DNA from: Agelas oroides
Lineage: Eukaryota > Porifera > Demospongiae > Agelasida > Agelasidae
Assembly: GCA_949130485.1 (NCBI GenBank)
Contig: OX422187.1
Span: 11,489,398 to 11,553,397, forward strand
Direction: 5' to 3'
DNA: 64,000 nucleotides
Position 1 is the stretch's first letter, and the number at the start of each line of letters is the position of its first letter. Below, piece after piece: positions 1 through 11,870 of this stretch. A model generated the notes under the pieces. That model ran no database searches, was not told where the DNA came from, and worked only from the letters and a program-made list of their open reading frames with translations. Both the position numbers and the translations under genes were made by a program.

Positions 1-586
1 GTTGCAATCCCAAGTAATACCACTAGGTCTATGAGAAAATGTTTATGCATATCCCAATATGCAGCGTTGCAGTCATTCATGATGATGGAGCATTTGTCTA
101 GTATGCATGGAAGACACAATATTGCATGCAGATTGCAGTCATTCTGACAACACATGTCATGTGAAGTTGAGTCGTGGCAGATCTGTGTAAGTACGTCACA
201 AATGCAAAACCATGGAAGAGCGTGCCGACTATTTGACAGAGCACAGAAAGCTGAGGAAAATGGTGCTGCAGAGTACAGACTATTCCTGAGCCAGAGGTCT
301 AGGCATCAACTTTGCAAGCCTGACACATGCAGATTAAGCACTGACCATGTAGTTTCCTCCATTAGCATAGAAGCATAGGCCCCAGAGGTCACTAGAAAAA
401 ATGCTCTTCTGCATATTTGAGTGGACAATGTGCACAACTAAACACCCACGCATAAATTAGCATGTGCTGATCATGAGTACATGACTGCTCACGCACATAT
501 AAGCCTCAAACGGTAGAACGGGATGTTTTTTTTTTTGTTTTTTTTTTTTGGCTCTAGCGTTCGAGAAACCTTGTAACCAAGTCAGG
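1..586. other. Upstream flank, no gene recognised
   Basis: No convincing exon is visible; the open frames here are short and resemble no family I know. A TATA-like CATATAAG lies at about 496-503, some 85 bases before the first ATG of the EMI/FAS1 gene, and is followed by a T-rich run at 525-549. This stretch probably holds the promoter of that gene, but only position supports this. Confidence 0.4.
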
Positions 587-2903
587 ATGCGCGCCCTGGC
601 TGCACTTTGCTTCACGCTTGCCGTCGTCTCTCTGAGTGAGGCCAGCTGGAACTACTTCCGGCGTTCCCGAACCTCCTGGAACGTTAACGTGGGGGACCGA
701 TGCACTCCATGGTACGTTGCCACGTGCGGACCGAGGCGAGTCGTGAGCCAAAACATCACCGCAGCAACCGATTTCGGGTAAGTGTGTTCATACTTGTTCT
801 AAGTGCTAATTATGCTGCCGCTAATGATGCCGTTAATTTTTGCAGCCCGAACGTATGCCTGAATCGTACGACGTACGAAGTACAGACCTACAGCTATTCC
901 TTTCAGCGTTCCTGTAACCGATGGGGATGCAGGTACGTGGGTAGTCTCGTCTGCTACTTTAGATGTTTCCATTTTATAGCATCAGTAAAAAAAATCTTTC
1001 TCCATTACAGGCTTCGTTGTGCCTGCACCAATGTGTGCAATGGTACGATGCGAAACGTGTCGGTGAGGTTTGTTGACTGCTGCGAAGGATTTGCCAGCGC
1101 TCCCTCCAGCACCGAGTTCTTCTACTGGTACAACCATCATCGCCACCGTCTCCGCAAACTCCAAACTGAAGGATGCCCCATGCGTACGTACAGCACTTAG
1201 TCTTGTGATGGGCAAAAAAAAGCTATAGACATAATGACGCTAGTTAACAGCTGTAAACTGTATAATGTTGCTGTCGCTAGCAGTACAAGAAATGCGCTTT
1301 CATCCTGCAAGGCAGTGCAAGCCCGACATTGGTCGACCGGTCTCGCAAGCCAGACCCTTTCCGTTCCGCTTTCAGTATGCGGCGCGCGCCGATACTGAAA
1401 GCGATCGGTGCTGTGGAACGGAAAGGGTGAGGCAAGCCCGACATAGGCAAAAGCTGTTATGAATGAACCTCCACTTCTTTCCTTCTTTCTCTGTCTCCTC
1501 TTACACACACATAGGTGTGATGGACACTGTTGCTGATTGCCTCCAGAATTCAAGCCTCAGCCAATTCCAAGCCCAGATTGCTAATGAGCCAGAGCTCAGT
1601 GCTGCTCTGCAATCCGATGACGGACAGTTCACCATCTTTGCTCCAAGCAATGATGCATTCAATAGGTTGAGTGATAGCCAGATTCTGTTGCTATTTAGTG
1701 GACTTAATCGCAGACAGACTTTGGAAGTTCACATTGCCAACAAGACAATTCCAACTCGGAGGCTTAGAGAGGGGGCAGTGATTCGACCACTTGAAACATG
1801 CACCTTGCTACACGTAACCAAGTTTGAGCGGTGGCTGAGGGCTTCCAGGAGGTTTTCAGTGGTAATTAAGTATAGATATCTCTATACATGTGCATGATCA
1901 TAATATTTGTAGGTGCTGACAAGCATGTTTGTTTAAACCTAGATACTTACAAAAGCAGTGGCAGACTACTTCACAATGCTATAATGTGCTTACAGCTGCA
2001 ATAGTATTGTTCAGCATTAGCCCTGAATAACTCTAGTGCTATAGTAATTATGTAAACTTCCATCTTCCTTCTGTACAGCAAACATTCATCAGTGGAGCCG
2101 AGTTGACACAAGGAGATTTCTGCCAAGCCAAGAATGGCATCGTCCATATCATTGACTCCTTCGCTCTCTTCTCTTGTGATAGTATTGCTGACGTCCTCGA
2201 TCGCACTAATACATTCAGCACCTTCAAGCAGCTGCTCGATGCTGCCCAATTGACACCCTTGCTGAATGGCTCCCGCAACAATTCTCGCACAGTTTTTGCG
2301 CCTACAAATGATGCTTTCAGACAACTCCCATCTTGTGCTATAGATTGCTTGCTTCGGAATACTAGTAGACGTGCACTTAACACGCTCTTACTAATCCACA
2401 TCACTTTTCCAGCTGAGTACAACTCTACTCTTGCACTGCGAAGTTCTGTGTGCACTTTCACTCGCTATTATCTTGTAGTGAATGTCACAGACGGTGTGGT
2501 TCGTCTCACCAGGGACAGGATTCCAATTGAAACTGCCGACACAGCAGCCAGAAATGGGGTGGTGCATGGTCTCCCTCGTGTTATTGTCCCTCGGTTCATC
2601 AACTTTACCCGAATGTGTCCAGACATTTGTACAGGAACCAGCCCCACAACAGCCACCACTGCCACTATGGCCACCACTGCCACTACTGCCACCACAGCCA
2701 CCACGGCCACCACGGCCACTATGGCTACCACTGCCACAACAGCTACCTCAACTACGACTGCTACAACAGAAGAACCAGAAATCCCCACTGCTGGTCCTCC
2801 TATTGACCCCCTTACTGGCAGTGGAGTCGTTGATCCTGTTCCTGTTAGAGTTAGTATCGACTATGATGAAGATGACAAGGATAAAGATGATAAAAAGTAC
2901 TAG
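587..2903 (+). CDS. Secreted EMI + two-FAS1 matrix protein (periostin/TGFBI-like), gene 1
   Basis: Five exons: 587-777, 846-932, 1011-1183, 1515-1861 and 2079-2903, together 540 codons. The ATG at 587 is chosen because a hydrophobic signal peptide (MRALAALCFTLAVVSLSEAS) follows it. Exons 1-3 encode a cysteine-rich EMI-type domain ending in CCEGF and EGCPM. Exons 4-5 encode two fasciclin (FAS1) domains with the usual conserved blocks, FTIFAPSNDAF then NGIVHIID, and TVFAPTNDAF then NGVVHGL. A threonine-rich Ala-Thr-Thr spacer at 2644-2770, likely O-glycosylated, precedes a short acidic tail ending DDKKY. EMI followed by FAS1 repeats is the plan of periostin and TGFBI, which are secreted adhesion proteins; those have four FAS1 domains and this has two. 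Three similar genes follow downstream, so this belongs to a local tandem family. Binding partners cannot be told from sequence. Confidence 0.85.
1317..1444. repeat. Foldback element in intron 3 of EMI/FAS1 gene 1
   Basis: The arms 1354-1378 and 1392-1428 are inverted copies: ACCCTTTCCGTTCC pairs with GGAACGGAAAGGGT, and CGCTTTCAGTAT pairs with ATACTGAAAGCG. They surround a GC-rich loop. A 13-base direct repeat GCAAGCCCGACAT flanks it at 1317-1329 and 1432-1444. The inner CGCTT(G/T)CAGTA motif recurs in the elements at 3025 and 42069, so it is probably related to them. Confidence 0.6.
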
Positions 2904-3024
2904 CTAGGAAAATGATTCAACTGTATAGGAGTGCTTTTTGCTGAATGGCAACATTTTGTTGTACTCTCGAGTGTTTGATACATATACACATGTATACTTG
3001 TATATAGCAGATGCAGGTTATCAC

Positions 3025-3477
3025 TAGCCTCGTTCCCAGGCCCGCGCCCAGCTTCCCGTCGCTTGCAGTACGGTTAAGCGGGAGAGGGCCTGGTACATTT
3101 TCTCACGTGAGTGACGTCACGGACAGGGCAAATTATGCGAACATGGGCGTCATGTAAACCACGAAAAACTTCGCTCGCACGCACGCACTGGAGCGCGACT
3201 ATTCCGAGTCGAAAGATAGCAGCGCACGAAGGCGCTTTTATGTCGCTATTCACGAGACAGTCGGGAGGACAGAGAGTTTTACCAAGCCAAAACAGTGAAG
3301 ACACACACCAGCAATATTCAGTCGTGCTCGCCCACGTTCAATTAAAGTCTTTCTACCGCCTTTCTACCCGTGACGTCACTCACGTGAGAAAATGTACCAG
3401 GCCCTCTCCCGCTTAACCTTACCGGGAACGGTACTGCAAGCGACGGGAAGCTGGGCGCGGGCCTGGGAACGAGGCTA
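3025..3477. mobile_element. Inverted-repeat DNA element (MITE) with 9-bp target duplication, TAGCCTCG family
   Basis: A 453-bp element starts with TAGCCTCGTTCCCAGGC and ends with its inverse. The inverted arms run about 100 bases each side, reaching the TGACGTCACTCACGTGAGAA block near 3100 and 3370; the right arm has a small insertion of about 10 bases near 3420. The 9-bp sequence GGTTATCAC lies on both sides (3016-3024 and 3478-3486), a perfect target-site duplication. No transposase is encoded, so it is non-autonomous. Target duplications of 9 bp are known for Mutator-like and Merlin-like transposons; the superfamily is inference. It is the longest of at least seven family members in this window. 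Confidence 0.85.
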
Positions 3478-4220
3478 GGTTATCACATGTATACTTGTAT
3501 ATAGCAGATGCAGATAGCTAATATGGAAGAGATGATGGGTGCGGCATGGGAGATGATGGGTGCGGCATGGGAGATTGATGTAAACAACACATCCGGTAAG
3601 CCATGCAAGTGGAGCACACCTTTACATACCATAGATAGTCACTCTACTATCTATGAATGATAATACAGACTCATGGTCTGCATAATCTATTGCTGTTAAA
3701 GTCGTCAAACATGCATGGAGACTATGTGTCAGAGGCCATGCAGCCTTGACTCTATACTGACTGTGGCACAGCAATACATGGAGCATAGCAAGAGATACGT
3801 ATATGATAAAAGCATGACTGCATGTAAACCGAGACAATCAGTGTGTATAGGTGACTCACTGTGTGGGGCAAATGCAGAGATGAGAAGCCCTCACTAATAT
3901 AGAATGAACAGAAGTGTGTCTCCGTACGCGTAAAAGGGTATGCATGCATGGTGGTACAGAGAAATTGGTCACTGAAAACTGATATGTATAGATGACTATT
4001 ACATGCAAAAGGCGTGGACACAGCTTTACATGGGAGCTACTTGCCATGTTGTTATGAAATAAATGTGGTTTGGACAACCTCCTAAACAACTTTGCCAATC
4101 TTCCATTACTGCACTGACTCAGATTGGGGTGGGGTAGGTACATGCATACTCTGCACCATCTTAATAATTCTTGTCAGCTGCCACCCAGTAACCACCTACG
4201 CAGACTCATGCACTGTAGGA

Positions 4221-4227
4221 TATAAAG
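4221..4227 (+). promoter_or_regulatory. TATA-like box before EMI gene 2
   Basis: TATAAAG stands 64 bases before the ATG at 4291, a suitable distance for a core promoter with a short leader. Only sequence and position support this. Confidence 0.4.
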
Positions 4228-4290
4228 ACGATAGAGCTACCAGTGTCGGAATACGGCAAAGCTTGAAATTGCCTCCCTGCAAGTTTCAAG

Positions 4291-6710
4291 ATGCGATCTT
4301 TAGTAATATTTTGTACTTTTTTCGCCGTGCTCTACGGAGTACAAGCCACGGGTGCGTTTTTCCGTTTTGGGTTCGGCACAGGAGGCCGGTGGACCGATCC
4401 CGACACGCGCGCCGGCGAGTCTTGCACCCCTCGGTACGTGCGAAGGTGTGGAGAACCGCGTCTCGTGGAAGAAAGTGTCAGACCGGCCAACGACTCTGGG
4501 TGAGGAATATATAGTCTGGAAAGATATGCATACTGCAGGCTTGATAGTTCACTACTTTTCTTTTGCAGCCCGAACGTGTGCCAGTTTGAGAGGACTTATG
4601 AAGTGAGGACCTACTCGTACGAATATCGGCGGTATTGCACTTGGGGAAGATCATTATGCGGGTAATGGGATTTATGCGATACGTGCATGCAATGGCATAA
4701 AATAACGAATACTAATATAAGCGCATCTATATGCATTTAGCTTACCATAAATTACCATAAATGTAATTCTAACTGTCACAATAAAAATGGATGGGGAGGC
4801 CATTCCTTAGAGTTGGACGGTAATTTATTTTTATTAAATGTTTATGCGCATTTAAAATTTACGGTATATGGCCGCAAACGTACAAACAAACAAACATACA
4901 TTCATACCAAGAGTTTGTGTACACAACGAGTTTGCTTGTGGCAAGTGGACATGCATGGTGGGTTTGAAACCTTCACAATCACCTGCATGCATGAGGTTGA
5001 TGATGTTTCGGGGGAAAGAGAAAGTGTTGTTGAGGATCTCATACATTGTGCAGAGCTTGAGAACTGATCTGTGATCACAAGTGGTCAGAAGGTTGAGAAT
5101 GTGAAGTTAGTCACTGTACGAAGCAGACTCATTTTTGTTGCATATTTTTGCTTTGTATAGATGTAGTTTGTTATTATAGTCTGTGTGGCTACCCAAGTTC
5201 ATAGCAACCAACTCTTATATATCAGAAAGCATCATGCAGATGTATGTATATGTTCATGGTGTTGGCCTCTCTTGTCTACACAATATTATTAACCTCATGG
5301 AACATTATGTTCTGTGAAGTTAATAATCTACGAGATCAACAGTGCATATTTGTTTAGGATGGCCAACTGGGATATTTTGGTAGCCTCGTTCCCTGGCCCC
5401 GTCCTTGGGACGAGGCTAATTTTTGGTACGTTAACTACCTACCCAGGCACACCAACTCAGATTCTGCTGTGAGACCCCATATTGCAACTTTCATGTAGGG
5501 TGGTGTGCTCCTGTACTAGTAGATGTGAAGGTGAACTTCGTAACATCACCAAGCGACTTCTGGAGTGTTGCGAGGGGTTTGTCACCAGGCCAGAAGACCC
5601 TTGGGAGAGACGTCATCGTCATCGCAGTAGGCTCTCCATCCTCACAACCGAGGGGTGCCCACTGAGTATGTATAGTATAATCATAACTACAAAATGTGCT
5701 ATAGTGAAAATTTGGCTGTGGTTAAAAGATGCCATGTGAGTGGAAGTCTGAAAGATTGTGGGTAAGAAGCTAAAAAAAAAAAGAAACATCGGGAATGTTT
5801 CCAATTATCACAGGCATACATTTTTCTTCGCACCCCAAGTGGAAGGAAAATGGTGAATTTAGCCTCAGGTTGGCAGTGGTTAAAAAAATCACAAATGTAA
5901 ATATCTTCATGCTAAGATAGCTAGTTCGGCCACTGTAAAATCCTGTGTCACCGTAGGTCTAATTCATCGTTTGGTCTGTGCAATCGCCATGGATTAGCTT
6001 AGCACTTGCACAGTAGATACTTCACTAAGTCCTCTCAGGCTGGGAAAGAAACACTAAAACATTGGGCATGCCCATGCACTTGTGTGGCTTTTCATTCATT
6101 CATTCATGGGGGGTTGCTGGTGGCCTATTGGTTAAAGCACTGGACTGCAGATCGAAAGGTCCAGGGTTCCAGTCCCACTAGCAGCAGATTTATTTCTCCT
6201 CTGGGTGCACTCAGCCCTACCTCAAAAATTGAGTAGAAGGTTTTCCTTCGCGTCCTTCGGAGGGGACGTTAAGCCGTCGGTCCCGGGGAACCCCTTAAAA
6301 TTAGCCCAAGTGCTATTGGGGATTTCCTCGTTAACTGGGTCATCCCAGGTAAAACCATAATAAATAAAAATAAAAAAATTTAAAAAATTCATTACTATAA
6401 TATATAATTTCTTTCCACTCAGGGTGTAAAATTTTTTTAGGGAGATGGGTTCATACCATGCATACAAGTGAAATGGCTAGCTAATACTCACTACTGCACT
6501 GACTGTCATATACTCTCTCCAGGTATCTGCCCAGACTCTAGTACAACTGACCCTCCCGCTACCACGGCTACTACAGCTACCACGGCTACCACAGCTACCA
6601 CGGCTACCACGGCTACCACGGCTACCACGGCTACCACTGCTACTGGCACTACTGGCAATACTGGGGATCTTGAAAACGCATCAGACCCTCCAAGTATTGC
6701 TCCCATCTGA
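4291..6710 (+). CDS. Secreted EMI-domain protein with threonine-rich tail, FAS1 domains absent, gene 2
   Basis: Four exons: 4291-4499, 4569-4661, 5499-5665 and 6523-6710, 218 codons. A signal peptide (MRSLVIFCTFFAVLYGVQAT) is followed by the EMI-type domain with the same exon phases as gene 1 (2, 2, 1), ending CCEGF and EGCPL. The phase-1 end of exon 3 joins in frame to a last exon encoding PDSSTTDPP and about nine Ala-Thr-Thr repeats, then a short tail and TGA. I see no FAS1 coding sequence in the 857-bp third intron, which carries a SINE instead. The gene therefore looks like a paralogue that lost both FAS1 modules but kept signal peptide, EMI domain and mucin-like tail. The product would be secreted. 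Whether it is expressed or decaying is unknown; no stop breaks the model. Confidence 0.65.
5381..5418. mobile_element. 38-bp minimal TAGCCTCG-family element
   Basis: Only 38 bases long: TAGCCTCG at one end, CGAGGCTA at the other, with a few bases between. The flanks TATTTTGG (left) and ATTTTTGG (right) look like an imperfect target duplication. It sits in intron 2 of EMI gene 2. Confidence 0.6.
6109..6390 (+). mobile_element. tRNA-derived SINE
   Basis: A Pol III A-box-like TGGCCTATTGG near 6121-6131 and a B-box GGTTCCAGTCC near 6166-6176 mark a tRNA-like head. A body follows that contains GACGTTAAGCCGTCGGTCCC, a block resembling the conserved centre of several invertebrate SINEs. It ends in an A-rich tail (6358-6388). 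A short remnant of the same family lies near 55328-55385. It is inserted in the last intron of EMI gene 2. Confidence 0.8.
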
Positions 6711-7395
6711 ATTTCTGAAGTCATGAAGAAAGCTGGACTTTCAACATTGTACTCATTTAATTTTAATGCTGATTTAGCAGTTAGATGTTAGTTGAACAAT
6801 GATACATATTTAAAGCAAGTTACTATTTTTACGACAATGCTACTTAAATTTCCAAGAACTGTATTTGCTGTTGAACAATTATGTACTTGCATTAGGGTTA
6901 TAGGTTTCCTACCGCCCATCATTAATAACTGCCCATATATGGTCATGCCAAGTTACATACGATAAGATATCCCTCCCCAGTGTTGGAACACTGAGCTAGT
7001 TGTCAAACCTGGAATTAGTGCATGGGGAAGGAGGGAAGAAGAGAGGAGGTTCAAGAATGGTCCAGTGGATTAATGTCACCAAGAAACCTTGGAAAGTGTT
7101 GAGCATCTTGTATATATAGGGTGCATGCACATTAGACTTGTATTAATACAATCCAGTCTGGCCATGGGATACTGACAGCAGCCATCTGATGAATCGATGT
7201 ACTACTGCAGCAAAATACAATCGCAGTTCAGAATCAGTAAAGACCTACTGCTGGTTGACTGCCGAGTATTGCCTAGTAGTCTCGCTGACCCGCGAGACTA
7301 TTTTCTATCACTCAAGGGCCTTGGCTTATCACTCACGGTCACGTAGCCAGCCCCCCCCCACCGTCCTTCATCGGCGGCGTGCGTTCGGCTGAACA
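6711..7395. other. Intergenic region between EMI genes 2 and 3
   Basis: No exon seen. A tiny inverted repeat TAGTCTCGC...GCGAGACTA occurs at about 7278-7301, the same type as at 42460-42494. A TATATATAG tract near 7110-7118 lies too far from the ATG at 7396 to be called its core promoter without transcript data. Confidence 0.4.
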
Positions 7396-10300
7396 ATGAA
7401 ACCGGCATCGCCGAAGATGGGGACTCCGATTGCTGTATACGTCGTGTTTTCGGCGTGCCTTTCCCTCACCACTGCCTTCACCCCTTCACCGCCTGGTAAT
7501 CCCTACGCGAACCTCAATGGGCAGCCTTGCGACCCTCCGTTCGGATACACCAGGCGCAATTGCGGATCCAGTGTGCTGCTAAGTAGCACATCTGAGCCTG
7601 CTCCGCTTTACAAATATGGGTAAGTGGCCGTGCTAATCAGTACAAGAGTATTTATCATCTATTGAACCGCCGAAAATATTCCTGCATGCATGACAGTTTA
7701 TACAGTGCAGTAGATATCATGTAGCTACGACAGTGTTATAACTTCTGATTTGCTGCAGTCCAAATGTGTGTCGAGTGGTGAACACTTATCAACTAAACGA
7801 GCTGGAGTACACGTACCAGAGCTCTTGCAGCTGGGTGTACAGCTACTACCAATACAGATGGGTGCAGCAGTGCCAGTAAGTGATAGTGTATACAGATGGG
7901 TGCAGCAGTGCCAGTAAGTGATAGTGTACATGCAAATATAGTTCTGTGATGTTTCGCACTTATATAGCTCACTTAGCTGCTGGTATGCCATTTCATGATG
8001 TCATATGGGTGGTGACATGGGTGGCTTATGTGTTTTTATTTGGTACATACATTAATTGATTTGTACCATACACAACACATCTTTGAAAGCTTGGTGCATC
8101 AGTTATGCTATGTAAGGAACTTCCCCACAAGGAGTGTGTGTGTGCAGTTTGCATTGAAAGGTCGTTGATAACATTGCAGCTGTGATGTGGTATATGATGG
8201 TTCTCATAGTAAAACCACTGATAACAGTTTGTTTACATACTAATACAGTAAACTAGAAAATGTAGAACATTGTGGGGGCGAGCCTGAGCAAGCTGATGCA
8301 GGAATACCACTGTCTGCTGTTCCATGAGCATGGTAAGCAAAACTTCATGTAGCCAAGCAGTACAGTTCTCACCAGATATAGATGATCATACATGCTGACA
8401 AATTGCACCCATTTCTCCGGTCTATTACGGCTACACACATGCTTGGACTACACTTCACACTGAAGTCATGAGCTGAATCTCTGGCACTTATGAGTGTTGA
8501 TTATGCTTGGCCCTTACCTGAAGCGACCTCAACTACTGTATGTATATTTGTACTGTCTGTAAGCACCCTGCCCTTGTCTGTCACGGTCCCCAGTTGCTAT
8601 GCGTGCGTTAACTTGAGTAGTCTTCGCTCCGAGTTTCTTTCATGCCAACGCTGGGTTTTGGCAGTAGTCCTTCACTGTTGATCTCATCAGCTCATCACCT
8701 ACTGAGTGCACGAGCTCAATCTTTGTAATATTAAAATATAAACACGCTCATTTAAAATTTACGGTAAGTGATCGGTCCAAGCGTACAAGCATAGATACAC
8801 ACACGCGTGCGCAATGCAGTCACGCTAGTGTGGGGCTCACTCAGGCTCGCCCCAAATTAGTATTGCAATTGATATATGCATACCAGGACCAGGGAAATTT
8901 TCATTGCTTAGCCATACTGCACACACGCCGCCATACATGTACTAGTCTATCAGGTCTCAGAAAACCACGCAGCTTGCCGCCATACATGTACTAGTCTATC
9001 AGGTCTCAGAAAACCACGCAGCTTGCCGCCATACATGTACTAGTCTATCAGGTCTCAGAAAACCACGCAGCTTGCCGCCATACATGTACTAGTCTATCAG
9101 GTCTCAGAAAACCACGCAGCTTGCCGCCATACATGTACTAGTCTATCAGGTCTCAGAAAACCACGCAGCTTGCCGCCATACATGTACTAGTCTATCAGGT
9201 CTCAGAAAACCACGCAGCTTGCCGCCATACATGTACTAGTCTATCAGGTCTCAGAAAACCACGTGGTAGACAAAGAATTATTGAAGCCTGCCTATTTGAG
9301 AGCAGTGACCAGAGCACTTCCCCCGGCCTTGAGGACAGCAGTAGACCCGGCTACTGTAGATGCTGCTCTGCACTCCATAGGCTGGTTACAAGCAATGCCC
9401 CTGAGCTTCATTCACTATCAGTAATAATGACTAAATTTCTGTATTGGATGCAAGTAAAGTCACAAATTAAGGGAGGACTCTACAAGAACGGCACCAGAGC
9501 GTCCCATGAGAGGTGTTCAACTCACTCTCTTCTAGTATCGCATGTGTGGCAGCCACCACTTGTGAGGAGGCAACACTGCAGACAGTTGTCCGCAACAATA
9601 CTGCATGCTGTGATGGATTCACAACTCGACAACGTGACGATGAAGACTTCCACCTGGTTTACTATCATCGGCTGAAAGAAGTGCTTGGCTGCCCTGTTGG
9701 TAAGTAAACTAGTGCCTCAGCCTCGTACCCAGGCCATTCGTAGGAGAAACAGCCTGAGTACGAGGCTACATCTCAACGAGTTATACTAGCATTATAGTGT
9801 GTAGTAAGTACAGTAACCAATGGCTAGCATTATAGTGTGTAGTAAGTACAGCAACCAATGGCTAGCATTATAGTGTGTAGTAAGTACAGCAACCAATGGC
9901 TAGCATTATAGTGTGTAGTAAGTACAGCAACCAATGGCTAGCATTATAGTGTGTAGTAAGTACAGCAACCAATGGCTAGCATTATAGTGTGTAGTAAGTA
10001 CAGCAACCAATGGCAACTCACTAGACATTGAAACTGCTGGCACGCACAGTGACTGCTAGATGGTAACAGTAGGTTTCAGCAATGCTCCATGGCTATTCTT
10101 GTCTTTCATTCCACCCTCAGCATTTGGTCCTACACTGCAACAGTGCATCTCCCGCCAAGGACTTGACACCTTCTACCGTCTCTACAAATCGGTAAAGTGG
10201 TTATGCCGACAGGTGATACCATTGAGACAAAGGGGTGCGAGAATAACAGTTTTTGCCCCAAACGATTCCGCATTTGAAAGCATTGAACTTGAAAACCTTA

Positions 10301-11870
10301 CAAACAGTGCTATCTGTCAGCTTCTTTCAAACCACATTGTTTTTGAGAGGGTGGATGCAACTCATCTCCTTTCATCAAGGCGTCTGCAAGCGACTACAGG
10401 TTTGCGACTCTCTGCCAATACAGTACAGTACTACTTCCCTCTGATGGATGCGGTTGGTCGACAAGTGATCAGAAAGGTAGCCACTGTTGACCACTACTAC
10501 AAGCATAGCAAATAAAGAGGGCAGTTAAAATGAAAGAGGTTTACCGTCTCAAACCTCTGTCTATGTGGTTAACCCCCAGCTTGCTATTGGTAGCCTCTGT
10601 CTATGTGTAGCTCTGTTAACCCCCAGCTTGCTATTGGTAGCCTCTGTCTATGTGTAGCTCTGTTAACCCCCAGCTTGCTATTGGTAGCCTCTGTCTATGT
10701 GTAGCTCTGTTAACCCCCAGCTTGCTATTGGTAGCCTCTGTCTATGTGTAGCTCTGTTAACCCCCCAGCTTGCTATTGGTAGCCTCTGTCTATGTGTAGC
10801 TCTGTTATGCTATGAAATTCTCAAAGAGTGTTGCACTTAGTGTAGCTAGCGTAAGCCACAAGCTAGCAGGCTCATAGGGGGCAGGTTATACTTAAGGAAC
10901 TAGGCTAGCCAGAGGGGTTTGCAGATTATTATGATGATACGTATGTAGCACGCATTGCACTCTTTTACCCACTGCATCTTTTTCACAGGCAAGATTCGTG
11001 AATGGTGCAAGGGTTACACTGCGAGATGCATGTGAGCGTGGTTCAGTTGCAGGAGCTCTTCACGTCATAGACAGGGTGATCACGCCTGTGACAAACACGA
11101 CTGCACAAATACTACAAAATGACCCAAGGCTCACAATGTTCACCGAAGCACTGTCCAGAATAGGGTTCCTTGACATTCTAAACACAAGTATCCCGCATAC
11201 CGTCTTTGCTCCGACCGACGAGGCCTTCAACAACAGCCGGTACTCATCTGAACTGTTAGATTGTTTAATAGCCCAGGGAGGACCGCCGTTAAGTAACCTC
11301 CTCTTTTACCATATTGCTGCAGCCGTGGAGTTCAATAACTCACTTGCTTTGCAACGCCATTGGCTTCGCACTCTGTTTGGATTTCTTCGAGTCCAGCTTA
11401 ATGAAAACGATACTGTTGTACTCACTGAGGACAAGATTGAAATAATTGAGCCTGATATTCCAGCCCAAAATGGAGTGGTACACGTCATCAGCCAAGTATT
11501 GGCTCCACCTGCTCTGGATTTTCGAGCCTGCTATGCATTTTCCACCACCCCTCCACCTACCACCCTCCCACCTACCACCCCTCCACCTACGACCTCTCCA
11601 CCTACCACCCCTCCACCTACCACCCTCCCACCTACCACCCCTCCACCTACCACCCCTCCACCTACCACCCTCCCACCTAGCACTTCCTTACCTACCACCC
11701 TTCCTCCTACCACCCCTCCACCTACCACCCCTCCACCTACCACCCTCCCACCTACCACCCCCCCACCTAATGCTACTGTTCCAGGATCTCTTTCACAAAA
11801 GCCTGAAAATGAGGCTCCTGCCAAAACTGATTCTTCTGGAAGTGGAGAGAGCGAACTATATGACTACTAA
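7396..11870 (+). CDS. Secreted EMI + two-FAS1 matrix protein, gene 3
   Basis: Five exons: 7396-7619, 7759-7875, 9536-9699, 10121-10476 and 10989-11870, 580 codons, with the same phases as gene 1. The N terminus has a signal-like hydrophobic stretch (AVYVVFSACLSLTTAF); ATG 7396 is the first in frame, with a second possible at 7417. Exons 1-3 give the EMI-type domain (PNVC, then ACCDGF and GCPV). Exon 4 and the start of exon 5 give FAS1-1 (ITVFAPNDSAF, then ALHVIDRV), and exon 5 gives FAS1-2 (HTVFAPTDEAF, then NGVVHVISQV). A proline/threonine repeat of the type TTPPP/TTLPP spans 11540-11770, followed by an acidic Ser-rich end with ELYDY. An AATAAA lies 109 bases after the stop. The introns carry four different repeats. 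It is likely a secreted adhesion protein. Confidence 0.8.
7852..7927 (+). repeat. 38-bp tandem duplication spanning an exon end and 5' splice site
   Basis: The 38 bases 7852-7889 (ATACAGATGGGTGCAGCAGT...) are repeated exactly at 7890-7927. Each copy holds the end of exon 2 coding sequence plus the donor CCA|GTAAGTGA, so two identical 5' splice sites stand 38 bases apart. Use of the second would run through an in-frame TAA, so the first is assumed to be used. Confidence 0.85.
8272..8867. mobile_element. Candidate inverted-repeat DNA element, about 0.6 kb
   Basis: Bounded by TGGGGGCGAGCCTGAG on the left and its near inverse CTCAGGCTCGCCCCA on the right. The right 110 bases (from CATTTAAAATTTACGGTAAG to the end) recur in inverse orientation at about 57135-57232, which supports a dispersed repeat. 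No transposase is visible. It lies in intron 2 of EMI gene 3. Confidence 0.5.
8927..9263 (+). repeat. 49-bp minisatellite, 7 copies
   Basis: Near-identical 49-base units beginning GCCGCCATACATGTACTAGT follow head to tail with no spacer sequence, the last one incomplete. It is intronic in EMI gene 3. Confidence 0.95.
9719..9768. mobile_element. Short TAGCCTCG-family element (AGCCTCGTACCCAGGC type)
   Basis: AGCCTCGTACCCAGGC faces GCCTGAGTACGAGGCT across a short loop containing GTAGGAGAAA. The same loop occurs in the copy at 18349-18397, so the two form a subfamily. Confidence 0.65.
9786..10013 (+). repeat. 38-bp minisatellite, 6 copies
   Basis: Six head-to-tail units starting CTAGCATTATAGTGTGTAGT, almost identical, in intron 3 of EMI gene 3. 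Each unit contains GTAAGTAC, a good match to a 5' splice consensus. Confidence 0.95.
10551..10806 (+). repeat. 47-bp minisatellite, about 5 copies
   Basis: Head-to-tail units containing GTTAACCCCCAGCTTGCTAT and GGTAGCCTCTGTCTATGTGT; the first copy is partial. It is intronic in EMI gene 3. Confidence 0.9.

Larger units (their letters stand above)
2904..4290. other. Intergenic region between EMI/FAS1 genes 1 and 2
   Basis: It holds the inverted-repeat element at 3025-3477 and a 21-bp unit (GGGAGATGATGGGTGCGGCAT) repeated about 2-3 times around 3525-3572. A direct repeat of about 28 bases (2988-3015 and 3484-3511, both reading CATGTATACTTGTATATAGC) flanks the element. No exon with family similarity is visible; the remaining open frames look random. 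Confidence 0.5.

Noticed and set aside
154-378. 74-codon open frame near the left edge
   Set aside because: No signal peptide, domain or splice support; its length is expected by chance.
8927-10806. CRISPR-like regular repeats
   Set aside because: Units follow head to tail with no unique spacers, and the setting is an intron of an animal gene; these are minisatellites.
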